Origin: Solihabitans fulvus
GTDB taxonomy: Bacteria > Actinomycetota > Actinomycetes > Mycobacteriales > Pseudonocardiaceae
Length of the DNA stretch: 64,000 nt
Assembly (NCBI RefSeq): GCF_008386585.1
Contig: NZ_VUOB01000005.1
Span: 104,232-168,231 of the forward strand
Reading direction: 5' to 3'
The stretch's first letter is position 1; every line of letters starts with the position of its first letter. The notes beneath the pieces are model-generated. The model had not been told where the DNA came from. It searched no databases and saw nothing but the letters and a program-made list of their open reading frames with translations. The position numbers and the translations under genes were made by a program. Positions 26,252 to 33,850 of the stretch are shown here, in pieces.

Positions 26252-27867
26252 GCGGTGGCCCCCTCCTCCGACTGGCCGGACTCCAGCAGCTCCGAGGCCG
26301 GGTTGCAGTAGCCGTCGGCTTTCTCGACCACGCCGTCCACGCCCTTGCCCCGGTCCGCGGGCCGTTTCATCAGCCCGAACGTGCCGTCCGCGATCGCGTT
26401 GAGCAGACCGTCGTCGACGATGCGCTCCAACAGGTCGACGGCCTCGCCGAGCACCTGCTTGGCGCGCGTCACGATCAGGCCGTCCGGCGCGGGCCGGAAG
26501 TCCTCCGCCAGCGCGCCCGCCGCGCCCAGCACGTAGCGGACGTTGGCCAACGCCAGGTCGCGGTCGGACAGGAACGGCGTGACCACGGCCTCGGTCATCA
26601 TGCCGACCAGCAGGATCGACTGGCCGGTCAGGACACCGGCGAGGTTGAAGAACCCGTCGAGCAGGTAGCCGTTGAACACGTCGCCGGTCATGTGCTTGGT
26701 CGGCGGCATCCACTTCAGCGGCGCGTCGGGGAACAGCTCGCGGGCCAGCAGCGCGTGCGCGAGCTCCAGCCGGAACGAGTCGGGGATCGTCGGGTTGATC
26801 TCGAACGCGTGGCCGAGGCCCAACAGGTGGTCTGGCAGTCCGGCCTCGTGCGCGAAGTGCTCGTTGAGCAGCTGCGACACGGTGACGGTGTGCGCGGCGT
26901 CCACGGCGTCGGCGGTGGTGAGGTAGTTGTCCTCGCCGGTGTTGATGATGATGCCGGCGCGGGCGTGGACCTGCCGGGAGAACCGCTGGTCCACAAAGGT
27001 CCGCACGGGGTTGATGTCGCGGAACAGGATCCCGTACATCGAGTCGTTGAGCATCATGTCCAGGCGTTGCAGCCCGGCCAGCACCGCGATCTCGGGCATG
27101 CACAGCCCCGAGGCGTAGTTGGTCAGCCGCACGTACCGGCCGACCTCCTTGGAGACCTCGTCCAGGGCGGCCCGCATGATGCGGAAGTTCTCCTGGGTGG
27201 CGTAGGTGCCGGCGAAGCCGTGGTGGGTGGCGCCCTCGGGCACGTAGTCCAGCAGCGACTGCCCGGTCGAGCGGATCACCGCGATGATGTCGGCGCCCGC
27301 GCGGGCCGCGTTCGCGGCCTGCACCACGTCCTCGTCGATGTCGCCGGTCGCGACGATCAGGTAGATCCACGGCCGCTGCTTCGGGTCGCCGAGCCTGCCG
27401 ACGAGCCGGTCGCGCTGGGCGCGGTTGCGGTCCACCGTGCGCAGGCCCCTGGCCACGGCCGTGCGGCCGGCCTTCGCGGCGCGGTCCCGGTCGCGGCCAT
27501 CGGGCACGGTGTAGCGGACCTGCCCGGCGGCGGTGGCCTCGGCGAGCTCGGTGAGCGTGCCGAGGTTGTGCTCGCGCAGGGCGTGGAACACCGGCAGGAC
27601 CGCGCCGTGCTCGAGGCCGCAGTGCTCCCGGACGGTGTCCACGACCCGGTTGACCCAAGGCACGTCACCGGCGCGGTGGGTGCTGTCGGCCCCGGTGATG
27701 CCGGCCAGCCGCAGCGTGGCGCGCTCCACGGCGACGGTCGTGTGCGCCCTGGCCATCGCCACGACGGGTTCGGCGGCGCGCGCGGCCAGCCTGCGCGCGG
27801 TCGCCACGACCGTGGGGTCCAGGTTCAGCAACCCGGTGGGGCTGATGGCGGCGGGTGGTGCGGTCAA
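26248..27867 (-). CDS. kamD: Beta-lysine 5,6-aminomutase, large subunit
   Basis: The 539-residue protein is the TIM-barrel alpha subunit that carries substrate, PLP and adenosylcobalamin contacts: AGADIIAVIRSTGQSLLDYVP, GFAGTYATQENFRIMR, RYVRLTNYASGLCMPEIAV, MMLNDSMYGILFRDIN, IINTGEDNYLTTADAVD and PPTKHMTGDVFNGYLLDGFF are characteristic. It works with KamE encoded immediately downstream. The start is a TTG at 27867 that overlaps the stop of the amidohydrolase gene (TTGA), with GAGGGAG upstream, so it is translationally coupled. Confidence 0.93.
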   Translation of the reverse strand: MTAPPAAISPTGLLNLDPTVVATARRLAARAAEPVVAMARAHTTVAVERATLRLAGITGADSTHRAGDVPWVNRVVDTVREHCGLEHGAVLPVFHALREHNLGTLTELAEATAAGQVRYTVPDGRDRDRAAKAGRTAVARGLRTVDRNRAQRDRLVGRLGDPKQRPWIYLIVATGDIDEDVVQAANAARAGADIIAVIRSTGQSLLDYVPEGATHHGFAGTYATQENFRIMRAALDEVSKEVGRYVRLTNYASGLCMPEIAVLAGLQRLDMMLNDSMYGILFRDINPVRTFVDQRFSRQVHARAGIIINTGEDNYLTTADAVDAAHTVTVSQLLNEHFAHEAGLPDHLLGLGHAFEINPTIPDSFRLELAHALLARELFPDAPLKWMPPTKHMTGDVFNGYLLDGFFNLAGVLTGQSILLVGMMTEAVVTPFLSDRDLALANVRYVLGAAGALAEDFRPAPDGLIVTRAKQVLGEAVDLLERIVDDGLLNAIADGTFGLMKRPADRGKGVDGVVEKADGYCNPASELLESGQSEEGATA

Positions 27868-29507
27868 CCCAGTGCTCCCTCGCGGTCGAAGATCACCTGG
27901 CCGCGCAGGACGGTGCGCAGGCAGGTGGGCAGTGGTGTGCCGGGATCCAGTGGCGGCAGGCCGGGCACGCGGGAGCGCGGGTCGGTCGACCAGCGCTGCA
28001 CGCGCGAGTCCGGCGCGGTGACGGCGAGTTCGGGGGCGTCCCAGACGGCGTAGGTGGCGGGCGCGCCGGGCTGGAGCGTGCCGGTGACGCCGTCGTCGAC
28101 GCCGGCCGCGCGCCAGCCGCCCCTGGTGTGCGCGGTGAACGCCGCCCTCGGCGACAGGCCGAGGCCGTCGGTGCGGTGGTGCACCGCGGCCTGGACGACC
28201 GCCCACGGGTCGACCGGGGTCACCGGCGCGTCGGAGCCCAGCGCGAGGAGCATGCCGGCGGAGGCCAGCCGCGACAGCGGGTTGAGGCGGCTGCCCCGGT
28301 CGGGGCCGAGCCGGTCGGCGTACATGCCGTGCCGGCCGCCCCAGGCCGCGTCGAACGCGGGCTGCACGGAGGCGACCACGCCCCACGCGGCCAGTCGCGC
28401 GGCCTGCTCGGCGGTCACCATCTCCAGGTGTTCCAGCCGGTGGCGGCGCGCGGCGAGGGCCGGCGCGCCGACGGTCCGCTCGGCCAGGGCGAATCCCTCG
28501 ACGACGGCGGCGACGGCGGCGTCGCCGATGACGTGGAACCCGGCCTGCGTGCCGGCCTCGGTGCAGGCGACCAGGTGCTCGGCGATGGCCTTCGGCTCCA
28601 GGTACAGGGCGCCGGTGCTGTCGGGCCGGTCGGTGTAGGGCTCGAGCAGGGCGGCGGTGTGCGAGCCGAGCGCGCCGTCGACGAACAGGTCGCCGGCCAG
28701 GCCGCGCACGCCGAGCTCGCCGAGGCGGGCGGTGGCGCCCGCCTCGCCCCAGTAGCCGACGACCTCGGGCAGGCCGCCGCGGCGGGACAGGGCGAGCAGG
28801 TCGGCGAGGTCCTCGGCGCTGGAGATGTCGGGACCGGCGCACTCGTGCACGCTCGCGACGCCCCTGGCGGCGGCGTGCCGGAGGAACGCGTGCTGGGCGG
28901 TGGCGCGCTGCTCGGGCCGCAGCGCGTCCTTCGCGGCACCACGGCTGTGGTGGTGGGCCTGGGTGGTCAGCGGTCCCCGCTCCGACCAGCCGTCGGCGTC
29001 GCGGACCCCGGGCGCGAGCGCGACCAGGGCGGTGGACACCAGCGCGGAGTGCACGTCGATGCGGGACAGGTAGGCGGGAGTGTCGCCGACGACCGCGTCC
29101 AGCTCGGCGCGGGTCGGCGGGCGGCGCTCGGGCCAGCGCGTCTCGTCCCAGCCGTGCCCCCAGATCGGGGCGCCGGGGTGGGCGGTGGCGTGCGCGGCGA
29201 CCCGAGCCAGGCACGAGGCGAGGCTGTCGGCGCCGGCGAGGTCGAGGCCGTGCAGCTGGAGGCCGGTGGCGGTGGCGTGGGTGTGCGCGTCGACGAACGC
29301 GGGCGCGACGAACGCGCCGTCCAGCGGCACCACGTCGGCGTCGGGGTGCAGCGCCCGGCCGACGGAGTCCTGGCCGAGCCACACCACGGTGCCGTCGGTG
29401 ACGGCCATGGCGGTCGCGTCGGGGTTGGCCGGGGAGTGGATCCGGCCGCCCAGCAGCAGCGTGGTGTGGGGCCTGCGGGTGGTCGCGGCGGTGTTCTCGG
29501 TCGTCAC
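27864..29507 (-). CDS. YtcJ-like amidohydrolase
   Basis: The 547-residue protein is an amidohydrolase-superfamily (amidohydrolase_3) enzyme: FVDAHTHATATGLQLHGLDL holds the HxH metal site, with GHGWDETRWPERRPPTRAELD, FHVIGDAAV, RHRLEHLEMV and LALGSDAPVTPVDP further on. Family members hydrolyse N-acyl or amide bonds. It lies inside the lysine operon, overlapping kdd (GTGA) and kamD by 4 nt, in a place where the cleavage enzyme kce is often found. It may release a pathway substrate from an acylated or cyclic form; that is inference. Confidence 0.88.
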   Translation of the reverse strand: MTTENTAATTRRPHTTLLLGGRIHSPANPDATAMAVTDGTVVWLGQDSVGRALHPDADVVPLDGAFVAPAFVDAHTHATATGLQLHGLDLAGADSLASCLARVAAHATAHPGAPIWGHGWDETRWPERRPPTRAELDAVVGDTPAYLSRIDVHSALVSTALVALAPGVRDADGWSERGPLTTQAHHHSRGAAKDALRPEQRATAQHAFLRHAAARGVASVHECAGPDISSAEDLADLLALSRRGGLPEVVGYWGEAGATARLGELGVRGLAGDLFVDGALGSHTAALLEPYTDRPDSTGALYLEPKAIAEHLVACTEAGTQAGFHVIGDAAVAAVVEGFALAERTVGAPALAARRHRLEHLEMVTAEQAARLAAWGVVASVQPAFDAAWGGRHGMYADRLGPDRGSRLNPLSRLASAGMLLALGSDAPVTPVDPWAVVQAAVHHRTDGLGLSPRAAFTAHTRGGWRAAGVDDGVTGTLQPGAPATYAVWDAPELAVTAPDSRVQRWSTDPRSRVPGLPPLDPGTPLPTCLRTVLRGQVIFDREGALG

Positions 29508-30577
29508 GGGGACGAAGTCTGCCCGTCGGCGCCCGCGGCGTGCGCGGCGACTCCGGCGCGCCCCTCGAACAGGGCACGCACGCCGGGTTCCTCGCGCAGC
29601 AGGTCCAGCGCCAGGTGGGCGTGGCCGGGCACGTAGCCGTTGCCGACGATCATCTCCACGTCGGCGGCCAGGCCCTCCGCGCCGAGCGCGGCGGCGGCGA
29701 AGGAGGTGGCCATGGAGAAGAAGACGACGGTGCCGCCGTCGGCGGTGGCCAGGATCGCGCCGTGCTCGCAGCCGGGCACGTCCACGCACACCACGGTGAT
29801 GTCGACCTGCTCGCCGACGGCGTCGGCGACGGCGACGGGGTTGCGGGCGTCGGCGACGACGACCTCGTCGGCCAGGCCGGCGGCCCGCACCGCGGCGGCC
29901 TCGGCGTCGGTGGGCACCAGCGCGACGAGCCTGCCGGCGCCCGCGCGGCGGGCGGCGGCCAGCGACAGCGACCCGGACTTGCCGCCGCCGCCGAGCACGC
30001 ACACGGTGGCGGCGCGGCCGCGCTGCCCGGCCTTCTCCCGCACGACGCGGTCGGTCAGCGCGGGCGCGCCGCAGACGTCGAGGACGGACAGGGCCAGCGG
30101 GTCGGGCAGGTCGGCGGGCAGCACGGCGGCGATGGAGCGGCCGAACAAGACGGCGGTGCCGGTGCAGGGGACCTGCTCGTCCTCGCCGTCCCAGGACGCC
30201 AGGCCGTCGGTGACGCGCAGCGGGGTGAGGGTCAGGGAGACGAGGGTGGCGACGCGGTCGCCGGGGCGCAGGCCCAGCGGGGATCGCTCGCCGACCTCGC
30301 GGACGGTGCCCAGCAGCATGCCGCCGGAGCCGGTGACGGGGTTCTGCATCTTGCCGCGCTGCTCGATGATCTCGAGGACCGCGGCGCGGACGGCGTCGCC
30401 GGTGCCGTGCTGCTCGCGCAGCTGGCGGTAGGAGGCGGCGTCGAGGTTGAGTCGGTCGACGTCGATGATCACCTCGTCCGGCCACGGCGTCGGGTCCGCG
30501 TCCAGCCGCCAGGCCTGCTGGGGCAGCACGCCGGCGGGTTCGAGCACGCGGTGCAGGCCGTACGGGGAGGCAGTCAC
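29504..30577 (-). CDS. kdd: L-erythro-3,5-diaminohexanoate dehydrogenase
   Basis: The 357-residue protein fits Kdd in length and pattern: PYGLHRVLEPAGVLPQQAWRLD at the start, MQNPVTGSGGMLLGTV, a nucleotide-binding VCVLGGGGKSGSLSLAAARRAGA and the end FSMATSFAAAALGAEGL, EMIVGNGYVPGHA. It oxidatively deaminates 3,5-diaminohexanoate to 5-amino-3-oxohexanoate with NAD(P). The GTG at 30577 has GGAGG eight bases upstream. It is the first gene of the operon; an operator-like palindrome lies 24 bp before it. Confidence 0.9.
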   Translation of the reverse strand: MTASPYGLHRVLEPAGVLPQQAWRLDADPTPWPDEVIIDVDRLNLDAASYRQLREQHGTGDAVRAAVLEIIEQRGKMQNPVTGSGGMLLGTVREVGERSPLGLRPGDRVATLVSLTLTPLRVTDGLASWDGEDEQVPCTGTAVLFGRSIAAVLPADLPDPLALSVLDVCGAPALTDRVVREKAGQRGRAATVCVLGGGGKSGSLSLAAARRAGAGRLVALVPTDAEAAAVRAAGLADEVVVADARNPVAVADAVGEQVDITVVCVDVPGCEHGAILATADGGTVVFFSMATSFAAAALGAEGLAADVEMIVGNGYVPGHAHLALDLLREEPGVRALFEGRAGVAAHAAGADGQTSSP

Positions 30578-30600
30578 CTGAAAATCCTCCGGTTCATGTC

Positions 30601-30630
30601 TGGATGGCGTGAACATCTTCACGTCATCCA
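30601..30630. promoter_or_regulatory. Imperfect palindrome upstream of the kdd operon
   Basis: TGGATGGCGTGAA (30601-30613) is nearly the complement of TTCACGTCATCCA (30618-30630), with one mismatch and a CATC centre. It lies 24 bp before the kdd start codon. A related sequence, TTTACGTC followed by TCATCCA, occurs before kamA, so a common regulator is likely. Confidence 0.6.
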
Positions 30631-30688
30631 TCAATCTTCCGCAAGTATCGGTTGCGGACAGTCGGAGGTGTCGGGTGGTGAGCGGCGG

Positions 30689-31264
30689 CTACCGGCCGTC
30701 GGCCCCCGGCTCGGCGGGGCGGCTGGTGACGTCGGCGGGCGGCAGGCTGATCACCATCGGGGCGGCCGCGCCCCGCGGCCCGGCACCCTGCGCCTGGTCG
30801 GCGCGCTGCACCTGGTCGACACGCTCGGCCCGGTCCGCGCGCTGGGAGCGGACGGTGCGCACCGCGAAGCCGGCCGCGTCGACCACCATGCCGGCGCCGG
30901 GCGGGGCGACGTGCCGCACCACGCGGCGGGCGACGCGGCCGGACAGGAAGCGGCGCACGGCCGGCACCAGCAGCGCGAAGCCGACCAGGTCGGTGAGGAA
31001 CCCCGGCAGCACCACCAGCACGGCGGCCACGGTCAGCAGCGCGCCGTCGGCGACCTCCCGCTGGGGGTTGCGGCGCGCGCCCACCGCCTCGCGCAGCGCG
31101 GCGAAGGCGCGCGCACCCTGCCGTCCCAGCAGGGCCACGCCGATCACCGAGGTGGCGAGCAGCAGCAGGATCGCGGGCAGCACGCCGATCGCCTGACCGA
31201 CCGCGACGAACGCGATGATCTCGGCGAGGGCGGCAAGGGGCAGCAGCACGGGCACGGTGCGCAC
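30689..31264 (-). CDS. FxsA-family membrane protein
   Basis: The 191-residue protein has the FxsA pattern: VLLPLAALAEIIAFVAVGQAIG, TSVIGVALLGRQGARAF, and VLPGFLTDLVGFALLVPAVRRFL, giving three to four membrane segments. The C-terminal 60 residues are polar and disordered (RADRAERVDQVQRADQAQG). FxsA was first noted as a suppressor of F exclusion of phage T7; the cellular role is unclear. It lies between kdd and kamA and seems unrelated to lysine breakdown. Confidence 0.88.
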   Translation of the reverse strand: MRTVPVLLPLAALAEIIAFVAVGQAIGVLPAILLLLATSVIGVALLGRQGARAFAALREAVGARRNPQREVADGALLTVAAVLVVLPGFLTDLVGFALLVPAVRRFLSGRVARRVVRHVAPPGAGMVVDAAGFAVRTVRSQRADRAERVDQVQRADQAQGAGPRGAAAPMVISLPPADVTSRPAEPGADGR

Positions 31265-31377
31265 CTCCAGTTCGGATTCGCGGGCGCGTGCAGGGTCAAC
31301 GAACGAGCCGCCCGAAACGCTCCCGACACCTGGGGGACGCCGGACAACCTGCGTTGAAACTCGACTGATCCGAAATA

Positions 31378-31417
31378 TTTACGTCTCATCCACCCTCTGG
31401 CAGCATATCTTTACGTC
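31378..31417 (+). promoter_or_regulatory. Repeated TTTACGTC motif before kamA
   Basis: TTTACGTC occurs at 31378-31385 and 31410-31417, 32 bp apart (about three helical turns), each preceded by an AT-rich stretch (AAATA, ATATC). The first is followed by TCATCCA, resembling the half-site of the kdd palindrome. The second ends 22 bp before the kamA ATG. Confidence 0.45.
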
Positions 31418-31439
31418 ACCTTGAGGGCGAGGAGTAGGG

Positions 31440-32867
31440 ATGACTGCGCTTCACGAAGCGGTGCCGACCACCAGGGGCACCGCGACCACGGTCTCGGCGG
31501 CCGTCGACCAGACCGATCGACAGCCCTACGAGTACGTGCGCAGGGAGTTGGTCGAGCCGGACTGGCGGCGCTTCCCCGGCTGGCGCGACGTCACCGAGGC
31601 CCAGTGGCGCGACGCGCAGTGGCAGCGGGTGCACTGCGTCAAGAACATCAAGCAGCTGCGCGCGCTGATGGGCGACCTGCTGGCCGAGAGCTTCTACGAG
31701 GAGCTCATCGCCGACCAGGAGAACCTGGCCACCATGTCGATGCTGGTGCCGCCGCAGATGGTCAACACGATGGCCCCGCACGCCGACACCGACCAGGCGT
31801 CGTTCACCGCCGCGTTCCTCGCCGACCCCGTGCGCCGCTACATGCTGCCCGTGCGCGCCGACCGCGAGCCCGTGTGGTCCAGCCACCCGCACTCCTCCCG
31901 CGACTCCCTGCACGAGCAGGAGATGTGGGTCGTGGAGGGCCTGACCCACCGCTACCCCACCAAGGTCCTCGCCGAGCTGCTGTCCACCTGCCCCCAGTAC
32001 TGCGGCCACTGCACCCGGATGGACCTGGTCGGCAACTCCACGCCCCAGGTCGCCAAGCTCAAGCTCGACCTCAAGCCGACCGACCGCCAGGACCAGATGA
32101 TCGACTACCTCAAGCGCACCCCCGGCGTGCGCGACGTGGTGGTCTCCGGCGGCGACGTCGCCAACGTGCCCTGGCCCCAGCTCGAGTCGTTCCTCATGCG
32201 GCTGCTGGACATCGACTCCGTCCGCGACGTGCGCCTGGCGACCAAGGCCCTGGCCGGGCTGCCCCAGCACTGGCTCCAGGCCAAGGTCGTCGAGGGGCTG
32301 GAGCGGGTCGCCCGCACCGCCGCGAGGCGCGGGGTGAACCTGGCGATCCACACGCACGTCAACCACGTCCAGTCGGTCACGCCGCTGGTCGCCGAGGCCG
32401 CCCGCACCGCGCTGGAGGTCGGCGTCCGCGACGTCCGCAACCAGGGCGTGCTGATGCGCGGGGTCAACGCCACCCCGGAGGATCTGCTCGACCTGTGCTT
32501 CGCGCTCCAGGGCGAGGCGAACATCCTGCCGTACTACTTCTACATGTGCGACATGATCCCCAACGCCGAGCACTGGCGGGTGGCGGTGTGGGAGGCCCAG
32601 GAGCTCCAGCACGCCATCATGGGCTACCTGCCCGGGTACGCGACCCCCCGCATCGTCTGCGACGTGCCGTACGTGGGCAAGCGGTGGGTGCACCAGATCG
32701 CCGAGTACGACCGCGAGCTGGGCATCTCCTACTGGACGAAGAACTACCGCACCGGGATCGAGCTGGACGACCCCGAGGCGCTCAACCGCCGCTACCCCTA
32801 CTACGACCCGATCGCCACGCTGCCCGAGACCGGCCAGCGGTCGTGGCTGGAGCAGCAGAACGGCTGA
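31440..32867 (+). CDS. kamA: Lysine 2,3-aminomutase (radical SAM)
   Basis: The 475-residue protein has the radical SAM cysteine motif CPQYCGHC (CxxxCxxC; about residue 185), preceded by GLTHRYPTKVLAELLSTC as in KamA-family enzymes, then VVVSGGDVANVPWPQLESFL and NQGVLMRGVNATPEDL. The family uses SAM, a 4Fe-4S cluster and PLP to move the alpha-amino group of lysine to carbon 3, giving beta-lysine. Glutamate and arginine aminomutases belong to the same family, but the neighbouring kamDE/kdd/kal genes point to lysine. The N-terminus is longer than in the clostridial enzyme. It is transcribed away from fxsA. Confidence 0.9.
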   Translation: MTALHEAVPTTRGTATTVSAAVDQTDRQPYEYVRRELVEPDWRRFPGWRDVTEAQWRDAQWQRVHCVKNIKQLRALMGDLLAESFYEELIADQENLATMSMLVPPQMVNTMAPHADTDQASFTAAFLADPVRRYMLPVRADREPVWSSHPHSSRDSLHEQEMWVVEGLTHRYPTKVLAELLSTCPQYCGHCTRMDLVGNSTPQVAKLKLDLKPTDRQDQMIDYLKRTPGVRDVVVSGGDVANVPWPQLESFLMRLLDIDSVRDVRLATKALAGLPQHWLQAKVVEGLERVARTAARRGVNLAIHTHVNHVQSVTPLVAEAARTALEVGVRDVRNQGVLMRGVNATPEDLLDLCFALQGEANILPYYFYMCDMIPNAEHWRVAVWEAQELQHAIMGYLPGYATPRIVCDVPYVGKRWVHQIAEYDRELGISYWTKNYRTGIELDDPEALNRRYPYYDPIATLPETGQRSWLEQQNG

Positions 32868-32870
32868 TCA

Positions 32871-32907
32871 TCCGCTGGTGAGGGGGCTCAGCTCCCTCAC
32901 CAGCGGA
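32871..32907 (+). terminator. Hairpin terminator after kamA
   Basis: TCCGCTGGTGAGGG (32871-32884) pairs perfectly with CCCTCACCAGCGGA (32894-32907) around a 9-nt loop, three bases after the kamA stop. Confidence 0.85.
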
Positions 32908-33850
32908 AACGCCTCGTTGAGTCCCGTTAGGGCTCAATATGACTCATCCTCATGTTGTCCAGGCGTTGCCCAGAAAGTCCACAGTGGACGAAAGTTTCGT
33001 AAGGAGCCGCCGCACGACGCCGGGCCGGCGAGGTCGTCCACGGCCCACGCCGCCGTGAGGGTGTACTCGGAGCCGTCGCAGCCCGGACGGTGTCCTGCGC
33101 ATGTCTGGGAGTGGCAGGTGCGGTCGGGGTCGCGGGTGTCGCGCCGGTCGTAGCGCCTGATCAACCCACGCCTCGGCCGAGTCGGCCTGTGCGAGATCAT
33201 CAAGATCGGAAGATCGAGCCCTGAGCGGCCTGGCGCTGGGCGACCGCCTGCGACCAGGACAGCTCGACCTGACGCACGCCCCGCGCGCTCTGCCGACTCG
33301 CCCAGCGCGCCGCCGACCCCTTGGGATGCTGCCGCGACCTCCGCGCACCTCGTCCAGGCCATGGGGATGTGGCCAGTTCCTGGCCGAGTCGGTGTTCATG
33401 TCGGGCCTGGGCGGCGCGGTCGGTGTGTTCGCCGGTATCGCCGCCACCGCAGGCTATGCCGCCAGCCAAGGTTGGCCGGCTGTCATCCCGCTGCCAGCAC
33501 TGCTCGGCGGAGTCGGCGCCGCCATGGCCGTGAGCGCGATCGCCGACGCCTATCCCGCGGTTCGAGCGTCCAGGCTCACCCCTACCGAGGCACTGGCCTG
33601 AGGGCGCCGCCCCGGCGTGGTGCTCGCGTCCTGCCCCCGAACACGGCCTATTTGCCCGTGCGCTCACGTGTGTCTACCGCGCGATGATGAACCTGGGCGG
33701 CCGCGCAAGTAGGTGATCTTTAGGGCGGCGTGCTGGTCGGGTGTCCCATCTGTAGTGGGTCCAGGCTTCCGGGGCATGCCACGCTCAGATGGCGGCCCGT
33801 TGACCGCCTTGCCCGCACGCGGCGCACGGCGGTACAGAGGGACGGTGCGG
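32908..33850. other. Boundary region without intact genes
   Basis: Between the kamA terminator and the first PKS gene I find no intact gene. It holds a permease remnant (33368-33601). Around 32980 there is a short AGTCCAC/GTGGACG inverted repeat. A minus-strand frame (32934-33362) has several cysteines (TCHSQTCAGHRPGC) but no ribosome site or recognisable family. The PKS promoter should lie in 33602-33850. Confidence 0.5.
33368..33601 (+). pseudogene. Remnant of a FtsX/MacB-type ABC permease (C-terminal end)
   Basis: The frame ending at 33601 reads QFLAESVFMSGLGGAVGVFA, then PLPALLGGVGAAMAVSAIAD and YPAVRASRLTPTEALA. This is the usual last 75 residues of a MacB/FtsX-like permease: two membrane segments and the P-A-x-R-A-S-x-L-x-P-x-E-A-L ending. 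The rest of the protein and its ATPase are missing, so this is a truncated fossil, probably left by a rearrangement at the edge of the biosynthetic cluster. Confidence 0.75.

Noticed and set aside
25454..27867. D-ornithine 4,5-aminomutase (OraS/OraE) instead of KamE/KamD
   Set aside because: OraE is a single larger B12/PLP subunit with a very small OraS partner. Here the B12 motif DAHTVG and the following PLP-type lysine are in a 265-residue protein, and kdd and kal are adjacent, which fits lysine.
32934..33667. Minus-strand ORFs in the boundary region
   Set aside because: One is antisense to the permease remnant; the other has cysteines but no ribosome site, no recognised family and an unclear start.
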